This document shows positions 7,654 through 20,470 of a stretch of 25,310 nt of DNA, one piece after another (position 1 is the first letter of the stretch; each line of letters starts with the position of its first letter). This DNA is from Gryganskiella cystojenkinii (Eukaryota; Mortierellomycota; Mortierellomycetes; Mortierellales; Mortierellaceae). The notes beneath the pieces are model-generated. The model was given only the letters and a program-made list of their open reading frames with translations, did no database searches and had not been told where the DNA came from. The translations under genes and the position numbers were made by a program. The stretch is from assembly GCA_015852425.1 (NCBI GenBank), contig JAAAIG010000548.1, positions 1 to 25,310 of the forward strand, in the 5' to 3' direction.

Positions 7654-10600
7654 CTACTCCTCTCCACTGTCCTCATCATCTCGTCGATCCGAGATCTGCC
7701 TCTGAGAGAGTGATGTCGATCCTTGCGACGCCGACTGGGCTCGTTTCCTCCGCATATCCTTCAAGATTGTATCCGCCATGAGCATCAACTGAGAGAAATC
7801 AAAATGAAATAATTTCCCCCAATACTTGTTCTTGTACCATTCCAGAGCCGGGTAACAAGGGCTATCAATCCCATGAAAGATCCTGCTCACGACCCTTGGA
7901 GATTCGATCGTCTTCATTCCTCCTCCTCCTCCATTGATTCCGGAACTGGATTGTTGAAGTTGATGCTGTTGCGACAAAAACACTTTGAGATCAATCTCGG
8001 CCGCAGATTTCCATTGACGCTGCATCTCCATCACAATCTGGTTCTCGTAACTGTACATTCGCAGGGTCTTATCCCTGATCTCCTTGTTCTCGGCATCCAT
8101 CCGCGGGGTCGCAAAGAGTTCTTCTTCTGCATGAATACCACCGATACCCTCACCAGACTGGCGATCGAAATATTCTTGGATACCAGCCCGAAGGACCAAT
8201 TCCGCCTCGGTGACATCTTCGTGTCGACGAGCAATAGTGGTCTTCCGTGACCGTCGTTGAGCCAGAGATTTGAGACTGTTGCCGCCAAAAGGATCTCCTT
8301 CCTCCGCCTCGTCCTCTTCTTCCTCATCTTCATCAACGACATCTTGAACCCATTGCTGAAAGACACCTTGCTCTTGCCAAGTAGGTGTCGCGACAGAGTG
8401 GAAGAGCCCATATACTTGATCGACCTTGGCGACGCCGACGCGCTCGACTGCACACATCTTTTTGTACAGCCGCTCGCTCAGCTCATTGACAAACGCATCA
8501 TGGTCGTCCTCGTATTCCTCCGCATCTCGGGTGTCGTCCTCATCCAGATCCATGGTACTGCTGCCTTGCTCGCTTCGGCGCTGCGTACGCATACAATCCG
8601 TGGGTTCCTTCAGGATCTGGACACAAAGTGATGGTTCCGTCATCTCAAAGACAGCCCACTTCTTGTATTTCCATCGCTGCAACTCTTGGTTCAATTCCGT
8701 GAACGACATGTCCAACTGCTGACAGAGACTCATCGTACTGCACTGATAAGCCGTCGACAAGGTTGAAGTGGTCCTGGCGCCGCGTTTGCCCCTGTTGCCA
8801 TACGAAGATCCGCTGTTAAAGTTGTGACCCGTCAGAACACCCTGTTTCAAGATCAGATCCATCAGGGGTAACTCATCCGCCAACTGCGACAGGATCTCGG
8901 ATTCCTTCAAAAACTTGACGGTACACTTGGCCGAGACTGATCCTTGAACCTTGATGGGATGGGACTCGTCCAGTTCGATATAACTCAGCAGTGTCGCCAT
9001 GACCTCGCCCTTGATATCAAACTCTTCTCTGGCGCGATCTTCCCTGACAACAACGATCCTTGGTGGGTTTTCGAGAACGCTGGTGTTTGGTGGTGGGATT
9101 GCAACGATACTAGATGTGGACATGATCGGGTCAACAGGCTTGGACTTTGATGCCGATCCTTTGAGTTTCAAGGCTCGGCTATCGTTCTGCTTCCGTTTCT
9201 TGGTTCCAGTCTGGGAGACCACGTCATCTGAAGAGGCAGCATCACTTGCATCGCCATCTTCATCGGGTGTCTTGCGTTTCTTGGCCGTCGCCGCACTGAG
9301 CCGTTGAGTTAAAGACAATCCATTACCGGTCCGAGTTGAGCTCTTGGTGAGTCCCCCAGCAGCCTCAATATCCCTTCTAGAGAACAACTTCTTGACCAAC
9401 CTCAAGACAGATCCCCAGTCCATCCCATCCGCATAGCCCCAACTTCTCAATCGCAGGTAGTCGTCCTTGATCAAAAACATGTGACAGTACGATTTCTTGC
9501 CATCACGACCCGAACGACCAATCTCCTGGATATAGTTCTCGATCGACTTTGGCATACAGAAATGGATTACAGATCGGATATTGGACTTGTTGAGACCCAA
9601 ACCGAACGCGATGGTAGCACACAGGATTCGAATGCCCCCTCCTGATCCTGTAACCTTCTTCTTGGGATCCTGGTCTGAGCCTAAAGTCGATGCGATTGTC
9701 TGTTGGTCCTTGGCATAGTACATGAACCGGTTCTGGATTCGCTGTCGATCCTCTGAGGATTTGCCTGCATGATAACTTTCTGCACTAAAATGGCGAACTC
9801 GTAAGAACGCCGCCAGGTCATCGGCCTCCTTCTTCTTCATGACATAGATCAGGATCGATTCCATACGTTCGAATCTCGGGGATTGCAACAGGTTCAACAA
9901 AGCCGCCTGTCGGTCCGCTTCCAAGGAAACAGTCATTGTCAAGTTCTCGCGGATCACAGGGCCGGACAGAACACCGTCACGACGGTCAATCTCCAACATC
10001 TGACAGATCGAATCCTTTGTGCCCTCGGTCGCCGTTCCTGTCAGTCCCAGAACACAAGGAGAGTTCAAGTCGGATTTCAGGACGTGATTCAACAGCAAGT
10101 AGGCTGGACGGAAGTTATGAGACCACTCGGACATGCAATGGACTTCATCCACACACACAAATGAGATTCGGGGGATCGCTCTGGTCCGAACAAGCGTTAG
10201 GAAGGATGGTGTCTGAAGCTTTTCTGGAGAGATGAACAAGATTTTGATTGCGTTCGTCTTCAAGCTGTCCATGAATGCTTTGAATTGTGCAGTCTAAATG
10301 AGATATAAAGGATACGGAAAAAAAATTAACGTGGTCAATATATGTTCATCAGTTGCCAACCCATAGCAAGCGTCGTCGCTGGGCTCAAGGAAAAATGTAC
10401 TCACTGTTTGCTCTATGCTGGTCCAGGCTGCTCCTTTGAGTTCTCGAGGCAAACATTTGACTTGATCCTGCATCAATGAGATCATGGGGGAGATGACAAG
10501 CGCCAAACTGGGTGCTCCGAGCTTGGAAAATACATAGGCTGGGAGTTGATAGGTAAGAGACTTGCCACTTCCTGTTAGGGCAGAATGGAACAGTCGAAAA

Positions 10601-13600
10601 TGTTAGAAATTTTGAAATGTTACAAAAAAATGCGAAATTTCGCCACGAACAGTGTTGAGGTGAGATGAAGTCTTACCGGTTGGGAGGACAAGCAACGATG
10701 ACTGTCCCGTGAGGACTCGCTTGATCGATTCGAACTGACCATCTCGGAAGGCAGGGTACCCCCATACTTCATGCAAGATATGCTTCAAGTTCACACGGAA
10801 CTCGTTTGAAGGACGTGATGGCCTCGAGTTGGAATCCTCTGTTTCGTCGTCAGGCTCGCCAGGACAGGACTGTAACTCCAGGGCTTTGACAAACTCCTCG
10901 GGGTCATTCATCTCCCCAAATTGCTGCCGAATATACCTCTGCGAAATCAAAACCACAAAAGGATCACTCTCATCCTCGACATTGCCATACCAAGGCAATC
11001 CGGTCTCGCTGGGTCGTTCCAGAGGGACTTCCTCGTCCCGCTCGAGACCTGTAAGATCCAAGTTTGAGGGTATATCCGAATCCTTAAACTCCTTGTCGTA
11101 TTCATCCCGCCACTGGTCAGGATCAAACGCCGTTCTACCCGTCGCCAGCGATCCCGTTCCAAAGGCGGGCTTTTGACCGAATCGACCTTTACCATAGGCA
11201 CCGCCTTTCTTGAATCCTCCGCCACGTTGCAGATTGTACGATACAAAATTGCCATCGCCACCACCTCCTCCTCCACTGTAACTTGACGATGATTTTTTGG
11301 CGCCTGCTCGGCCAGGCATCTTTCGATCACTTTTGACCATGGGTTTGTTGGAATTAGCCCAACCCGAGCCAATTGTATCTTCCTTTGCTGGCTTGGAAGG
11401 TTCCTTGACTGGGATTGTGCTAGGTTCACTGGGGGCTGATTCCTGCTCTATACCCGTTTCGATAATATCCGCTGCATTCTCTTCGACGGTTGCAGAGATG
11501 GCATCCTGTGGAGTCGTAGCAGCAACAGCAGCAGTCGCTGCTTTCCTCCGTGAGACTCTGACAGGTTTACTAGCCGCCATCGCCTTCACAGCCTTTTCCG
11601 AGGGAGCCACAGCAACTTCAAAAAAAAAGGTAACATTTTGGTCTGTAAGTTTCAACTATGCAAGAGGAACAAATAAGAGTAACAATACAACGTTGGATGA
11701 TTTCTCACTTACTCTTATGAAGTCGAGTACTTCTCTTTTGGGTATATTTCTTCTTTGGTGCCGTGGCGGATCTTGTATTAGTCACGAACGGGTTATCGTC
11801 CTCGCTGCCACTTCCATGTTGAGGATTATCATCCTGTACCGAATAATCGTTGCCATTGTCGATTACGCTAAAGTCCGTCGCGCCGTGGGTAGCAACGTCG
11901 TTTGCATCGGTAGGTCTCTTGATTTGCGATCCAGCAGTGTCCCCAATATCAGGCAGGGATGAATGCTTAGTCTTGTTCTCCTGATTAAAGAACTCTCGCT
12001 CGAACCGCTCATCATCCTCCTGAGTCGCCATAAACGGGACGGGCATGAACTGACGTCGTCGATTAAAGGAATTGAATCCTGCAGGCACTCTCAAAAGACT
12101 GACTTCGGATTGTGCCGATTGTGCACTGCCCGGTGTCGGTGGGTTCGGTGGGTTCGGAGACGCAGGTGCAAACAGCCCACTATTAGCCGAGGGTGATGAC
12201 AACAGCGAGGAACGGCGAGTTCTTTGCGTTTTCGGGGTTGATCCTGTGATCTCTGTTAGGTACTGGAATCGATCTTCGCTTTCCTTGGTCTTTCTTCCTG
12301 GAGACATGAACCCTGCTCGATTGACAATCTTGCGAGGCGAGACAAACTCGACGGCTTGGTGACCCCCTGTTGGCGTACGCATCATGATCGTTTTGGAGGA
12401 GGGACTCTTTGTTGGGGTCGAGACCAAAGCGTTGACGGTTCTCTGTTTTGTAGGTGTTCTCGGAATAGCCTCTGTGTCGAGAATTGATGGTCCTGCCAAA
12501 GTCGGGATAGCACGATCCTCTACCACGGGCGAAAGCGCGCGAATGGTGCGAAAACTCATGGCCGGTGATTTGAACGGGGAGGCAACCGTAGTCCTTGAAG
12601 AAGCTCTTGTGGGTGTGGTCGGGATAGCATCCCGAGTCCGTGAGTGCATAGTCGGTGTTCTGTTGAAGACTGCATCGCGCGTACGCGAGGGCATGGTTGG
12701 TGTTTTGAAAAGCGCATCGTCATCTTGCCGAGTCCTACCAGACTCCATGGTAGGTGTCCTTGCCACGACATCTCTGGTCCTTGAGGACTTTGTCGGCGTC
12801 TTTAAGAGTTCCGTGGTCCTACTTGATGAGTACGATTCATGTGATGAGTATGTTGCTCCTGCCGCTGTCGAGGACGAAAGCGATCCAGATTGCCGTTGTT
12901 CCGTCGCTTGAAACGCCTCAAAGGCCTTTTTGCTCTTCTTGTAGTCCTTGTACATTTTGACTACGATGGTCATATCAAGTGTCACGGTGTGAGAGCATTA
13001 GTAAAAGAGAAGCAAGGACCCCAGTCTCAAATAAAAGATCGGCTCAAAAAAAGTCCAAAGACCGTGGCTACTTACCAATGGCATCGTCGCCGTTGATATC
13101 CTCGATTTTGGGCTTTCGACCCTGAGCAGCCTTGAACGAATTTTCATAATCCTTGATCCGTTGTCGCAAGTTCTTGTAATCGTAATAGCCCTTCCATTTC
13201 GATCCAGATTCGCCTCCGATCTCTTGAGACGAAATCATTGCCATCTCCGAGCCCTGTGATGAGGGACCTCCTTGTGAAAGATTCAACGAGCTCTGAGAGA
13301 CAGTCCGAGAGAACTCTCGGTGAGCCACCACGGTGTGCTCAGGTCGGTGTGCAGGAATCGTATGATCAATCCGGGGCTGAGAGTTTGTCCGTCGGAATGA
13401 GAAACTGTCGAGCGGGGAGCGCATACTATCATCTCCACCAAAGACATTGTCGTTACTGCTGGCTTTTGTTTTCCGATCCGAGGCTTCGTCATAAAAGTCT
13501 GAAAGCTTGGGCATCGTCTTGGGTTTCCGGACTAGGACTCGAGTCATTGAACCAGAGGGTCCTGCGACAGAGGTTGTGGGTGACTTCAGGACCCGGTTCA

Positions 13601-13901
13601 TAAATGGACTGTTCTCCTCGCTGAAAAATTGTTCTGCCAGCTTGCGCTGTTGTTCTTGAGCCTCGGGCTTTAGATCCAGAAAGGGGCTCACGGGTGGTTC
13701 TCGGTCTCGTGAAGAAGAGGTCGACCCGTTGTTGCTGGGGGACTGTCTCCAGTCGAGCCTTGCCGAGGGTGGTGTCGCTTGAGCCAGTCGGTCGGCGAGA
13801 CGAACAGGGGTCTGCGTCTTTCGTCCACGACCGGGTGAGAACGGCGCAAAGGGAGAGTGGCGACTGTGACCCTCAGGGGTCATGCTGTTGTCCTGGTCCA
13901 T
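7654..13901 (-). CDS. RECQL4: RECQL4-type DNA helicase with N-terminal Sld2-like domain
   Basis: Five exons: 13076-13901, 11713-12960, 10677-11615, 10405-10571 and 7654-10293. All junctions keep phase, giving 1939 residues. I chose the ATG at 13901; one 33 nt upstream is possible. Residues about 233-293 ([36 protein letters not shown]) match the Sld2/DRC1 homology region of RECQL4. Exon 2 carries a proline-directed phosphosite array and exon 3 a [18 protein letters not shown] basic segment. The RecQ core follows: FRDGQ (motif 0), LPTGSGKS (Walker A), DEVHC (motif II), GLTGTAT (III), IAFGLGL (V) and [10 protein letters not shown] (VI). Near the C-terminus [11 protein letters not shown] resembles the RECQL4 end. 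I see no CCHC zinc knuckle. RECQL4 acts in replication initiation and genome maintenance in the nucleus. The intron 2 acceptor (11616) has an in-frame alternative about 27 nt upstream. Confidence 0.9.
10294..10404 (-). other. RECQL4 intron 4
   Basis: GTGAGT donor, ATTTAG acceptor, phase 0, 111 nt. It joins SIEQT to TAQFKAF. Confidence 0.8.
10572..10676 (-). other. RECQL4 intron 3, inside Walker A
   Basis: GTAAGA donor, CCTAACAG acceptor, 105 nt. It splits the Gly codon of LPTG|SGKS, so splicing is needed to make the ATP-binding loop. Confidence 0.85.
11616..11712 (-). other. RECQL4 intron 2
   Basis: GTAAGT donor. The acceptor is GAAG after a T run (97 nt). ACTTACAG further upstream is also in phase and would add nine residues. 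Confidence 0.65.
12146..12805 (-). repeat. Array of TPT-S-RTRD-type phosphosite repeats in the helicase N-terminus
   Basis: Six degenerate units of about 15-18 residues ([73 protein letters not shown]) are followed by looser S/T-P sites. About 18 S/T-P dipeptides lie in this stretch, and about seven fit the full CDK consensus [ST]Px[KR]. Most of the six-unit part is nt 12536-12805. Confidence 0.75.
12961..13075 (-). other. RECQL4 intron 1
   Basis: GTAAGT donor, TACTAAT branch site, CGTAG acceptor, 115 nt. It joins the two halves of the Sld2-like domain at DDAI|VKMYKDY. Confidence 0.85.
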
Positions 13902-14435
13902 GTTTTCGAGTCCCAAAACACAAAAATGATGCAAAAGAAATTGACCAATGTCGAGTTGGCTAGAAAAAGTCCAATCTGCGAGAGAAGGTGAAGGACTATC
14001 GACGGGTCAGCTCCTTGCAGGATTATTGGAATGAAAGTTGGTATAATGGATTGAAACAGGGGTGAATGAAGGTCCATCAGTGCCGTCAAAGAACGAGAAC
14101 GAGACGCGCTTTTGGTGGACCCCCAGTTTTTCAGCCACTCACAACAAACATTCGAACGATGAATTCGTCACGTGGACATTCGGATTGTTTTTTAAAAAAA
14201 AGTTGCGGCGAACGAGTTGCCACACTTTTAATCTCGATGTTTACCTTTCCATTACTTCCTCATCGCGTCTGTTTCCCATTTCATCTCTTGCTCGCACACC
14301 TGCACATCAGACACGCACGCGAAGCTGTTTAATGGAAACGATAATATCATGGTAATTTGGTCAGTGCAGGTTGATTCTTTCTCAGTGCATCCTGACTAGT
14401 TCACGGAAAGTGGAGAGCAGTGTGATTTCTTTGTT
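13902..14435. other. Intergenic: upstream region of the RECQL4-type gene
   Basis: Short frames only. No clear TATA box. A CACGTG palindrome lies near 14169. Nothing else is recognised. Confidence 0.5.
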
Positions 14436-15148
14436 TTTGAATTGTGGTTGGTCGATGCAATGATTATTGTTGCACAAGCTCACGACAGAACGTCATACAG
14501 AAATACCGACTACAAGTACAACAGCAAAGGACATCACCAAGCACGGCGTTAAATCAGCCTTCAAAGGAAATCATTGAATGGGCACGCAAAAGGCTCAGTG
14601 ATGGCGAGTTAATTACGATGCCTGATTTTAGCCCCATCGTTCGAGTACTTCATTTCGAGGGATGCCGACGCTGCCTTCGTCAGTCTTCTAGGCTACGAAA
14701 TCTTTTGGAGAGCGATATCAAGGCGGGTTGCGAAACATACAGGTGAGAGAAAGAATATTTGTAAGTTTATCGGGATCCTTGTTCTTTTCTGACGCGCTTG
14801 GTTATTTTTTATAGTGCTTTCCACAGCTTCATGATACATCTCGATGAGCCATCTGTCGAAGAGTTGTTTCCATGAATAATTGGAAGGACATCACTGCTGA
14901 CTTACCCAGCCAAACCTCATACTCGGAACAGCGGACCAATACATGGACTCTTTTCATGACGTCAAGAGTGTGAAGATCTCGAGAAGGCTTTGCAGGAACG
15001 ACCTGTTGACCCTCAGTGTCTGCTTATTTACCACTACCTCGATCAATGGTACAGTGCCCAAGGAGGTATGACTGGTACCGGCAGAGGGCGAGAGTTGGAC
15101 ACCTTGGGCAGAATCAACAATCTGCTGCGACTGCGGCCCTGTTGTTAA
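14436..15148 (+). pseudogene. Frameshifted remnant of an unknown spliced gene
   Basis: A coding-like frame ends at 14742 with GCETY, followed by a good 72-nt intron 14743-14814 (GTGAGA donor, CTGAC branch, TATAG acceptor). It continues in phase as SAFHSFMIHLDEPSVEELFP up to a TGA at 14873. Beyond it, coding-like stretches appear in successive frames: NNWKDITADLPSQTSYSEQR from 14875, then a short MDSFHDVKS segment, then CEDLEKALQERPVDPQCL onward in the first frame to TAA at 15148. This frame hopping with sensible protein in each frame is the mark of small indels in a former gene. No start is convincing and no family is recognised. It is the only plus-strand gene-like locus with splice signals. 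Confidence 0.55.
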
Positions 15149-15808
15149 TGCCGGGATAAAAGGACAGAGATGGTGTGAGATTTAACAGTGAGAACAGTCT
15201 GCAGGGCATGTGTATCTTCATTTCTGCATCCTTCTATTGCACGGCAAGGGCGATGATAAATCCAAACAAAGACTGCATATCGAAGGAGTACCAGTTTTTC
15301 TTGGACTAGATGATGAACCCTCATGGCGATTTCTGATCCTTGGAACAATCCATTAGCACACATATCGAAGTTTTAGTTGTGAACTTCTGAAGGCACAATC
15401 TTCCCCTGCTTCTTCGTGATGAGCAAGGCATGGCGAAATGATGAGGGTGGCAGTAATGCCCGTGTATCCAAGATGAAACGGCAAAAGACAAGATTGCCAA
15501 GGAGAAATGCGAGATACGATAAAAGGAAGGTCGATCGTCAACCATCTCCATCACTCGAAGGAAACAAAGTTCAGACTTCTTCACTCGTCGCCATAAGCGA
15601 AAACCAACTTCAAGGAAGGCCAACAAATGCTCGTAGCTGAGACTCTTTTTAGCACAATGATATTCTAGCTTTTTAGCACAACGAAAGAAAAAAAACGAAT
15701 CGAATGAAAAAAGCGTCAAACGTAAACGAAACTGTCAAATGAGGCTCCCGAGTTAACTCAAACCATTTATGTTGTGGCAACAAGTGGCGACGTATATATT
15801 TTTCGTTT
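15149..15808. other. Intergenic, possibly further decayed coding sequence
   Basis: A plus-strand frame at 15416-15640 (MSKAWRNDEGGSNARVSKMK, basic) and a short stretch near 15250-15330 look faintly coding-like and could be the 3' continuation of the pseudogene at 14436-15148. Stops interrupt all frames. No RNA gene is recognised. Confidence 0.3.
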
Positions 15809-15829
15809 TTTATTTTTTATTTTTTTATT
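15809..15829 (-). terminator. Triple AATAAA poly(A) region of the U2SURP gene
   Basis: AATAAA occurs three times on the minus strand (15809-15814, 15816-15821, 15824-15829), about 60-80 nt past the stop codon at 15890. Confidence 0.6.
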
Positions 15830-15889
15830 TTTTGGGCTCGTACCGAAGAAGCAAAAAAAGTGAAGTTCATATTCCGTTCGGAAAGACGA

Positions 15890-18870
<2,981 letters not shown>

Positions 18871-19259
18871 TTTGTGATCACTTTCAGTCCTGCTTGCAAA
18901 AGGTTGGGTTTGTCGTATTGTTGAGTCTTTGGAGCAAGGAAACAATTGAAATAAGTTTCCATGTCGTTTGATCCTTCAATCTGAAATCAATCTTCACGTG
19001 ACCAAGTTCCTCCACGAATCCGTTCCTGACGACAGACTATTTAAAACTGGTCGTATTTCGTCTACCCGGAGCCAGACGTGAGCAAAGGATAAATTGAAGC
19101 AGAATCTCAACTATCGTTTCGAAAAATCGTTTTCTTTCACACATTGTAAACAAAGCGTGTCTTTGTGTATGCCTTCACGAGCGACAGGAAGTCGCTAGTA
19201 GTGTGTCGGCGAACTTTTTTTCTTATTTTTTTTTGTTGAAAAAGAAAAATGAATGATAT
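18871..19259. other. Intergenic: upstream region of the U2SURP gene
   Basis: No gene is seen. A CACGTG palindrome occurs near 18996 and A/T runs near 19217-19250. Confidence 0.4.
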
Positions 19260-19830
19260 TCAATCCAGACCTGACTTCCTAGAAAAGAGACGCCTGACGC
19301 AACTACCACATATGGAGACAGCAACACTTGAGGATTGTTGATCGCATTCGGTGCCATGCGTGTTGATGGGACGGATAAGTCGATCAACATCAATATATTC
19401 CACTCGCATGTATGGCCTCGAACTATGTATGAAACGTAACAAGGAAGCTTTTTGCCAATCTTTTTTTTTTCTTTTTTGACAATAAAAAAATGCTTAACAC
19501 TTCAATTCAGGCTTGAAACTCACCACCATATCCAGACATGTGGACTGCAAGTCATCGAAGACTCTTGGCTTGATATGTATTGATGGAACGGACAAGTCAT
19601 TCAACAGCAGCTCCTTATGTTACATGCGTGACCTCCACAATATGGCGAACATGAGCGCAAGTAATCACTACGGTCCACTCCTGGTAACGATTCTCGGCCA
19701 GAGCCTGCGGTATCACTTCAACCAGATCCTAGAAGATAACTGTTCGATCTTCCCCAGGCCTTATCTGCGATTGTTAATCAAGTCAAGTTGGTTGTTTCCT
19801 AGAACAACTACCGACGTCGAGCCCAAGAAG
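19260..19830 (+). pseudogene. Two diverged copies of an unknown coding fragment
   Basis: Around 19310-19400 and 19540-19620 the same string recurs with differences: CATATGGA...GTTGATGGGACGGATAAGTC...ATCAACA versus CATGTGGA...ATTGATGGAACGGACAAGTC...TTCAACA. Both translate to a (V/I)DGTDKS motif. The second copy stays open for about 100 codons (ICIDGTDKSF, LLVTILGQSLRYHFNQI, PKKRRVD) but has no ATG at a sensible place. The first is interrupted by stops. Probably relics of a duplicated gene; family not recognised. Confidence 0.35.
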
Positions 19831-19864
19831 AGAAGAGTCGATTGCCTCCTGACCCAGCTAACCT

Positions 19865-19879
19865 CCCCCCCCCCCCCCC
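19865..19879. repeat. Poly-C tract (C15)
   Basis: Fifteen consecutive C bases, flanked by CCT on both sides. It is an isolated homopolymer in the intergenic stretch 19831-20061, which otherwise shows only T-rich sequence. Confidence 0.9.
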
Positions 19880-20061
19880 TCCTCCAATGTTCTTACTTAT
19901 TTTTGCTATCATGCCGGTCCTGCCCTTGTAATTTTTGTCATCTCTAATTTTATTCGATTTATTTTAGTACTGCTGTTGTCATGCTTGCAGCCGATAGGGA
20001 TTGGTTTTTGGACAGTGACCGAATACGTTTCCTGTATCTGTTTAAGTAGTCCAATTTTTTT

Positions 20062-20470
20062 TTATTTTTGCACACCCCCTAGGATCACTTCTTCGTCTTG
20101 GGTCACTGGATCCAGCCCAGGTGAGTTGCCAGCAGCAGCTGACTCCACATCAATCTTCAGCACATATTGCTCCACTCGCCGGATATTCAAAGGAATATCC
20201 CTCGCCTTCTCGTAAACTTTCCCTTCTTTCGTCAGGTAGTTCTGCTTCTGAAAATCAGCAAAGGCGTGCTTGGGGACGACAAAAATAAGTCGAGCTTCTT
20301 CAGGCCGCTTAATCCAGTGATATTTTTTGAGATTGTCGATAAGCTTCGAGAACCGAGGTCCTTTGGTGGGGTGAGTTTGTGACACAGTGACTTGGAGCAG
20401 CTCTTTGGGCGAGAGCAACATATCGACACAGGCAAAGTTGCGAATCTTTGGAATTCAGAGTTGACCTGCC
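20062..20470 (-). pseudogene. Detached C-terminal coding segment of the CRN gene
   Basis: Downstream of the CRN stop at 20471 a different frame carries protein-like sequence typical of the end of this CRN subfamily (IRNFACVDMLLSPKELLQ, then ARLIFVVPKHAFADFQKQ) up to a stop at 20062. It is separated from the upstream exons by a one-base frame change near 20502 and an in-frame TGA near 20460. A short intron (20451-20502, about 52 nt) could be spliced, but its product would enter a third frame and not recover this segment. The segment is therefore probably no longer translated as part of the protein. Confidence 0.6.

Noticed and set aside
11297..11962. Plus-strand open frame of 221 codons
   Set aside because: It lies antisense to helicase exons 2-3, which have clear domains and splice sites. 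Its composition is that of a complement shadow.
12384..12911. Plus-strand open frame of 175 codons with repeated VGVL motifs
   Set aside because: The repeats are the antisense image of the TPT-S-RTRD array of the helicase.
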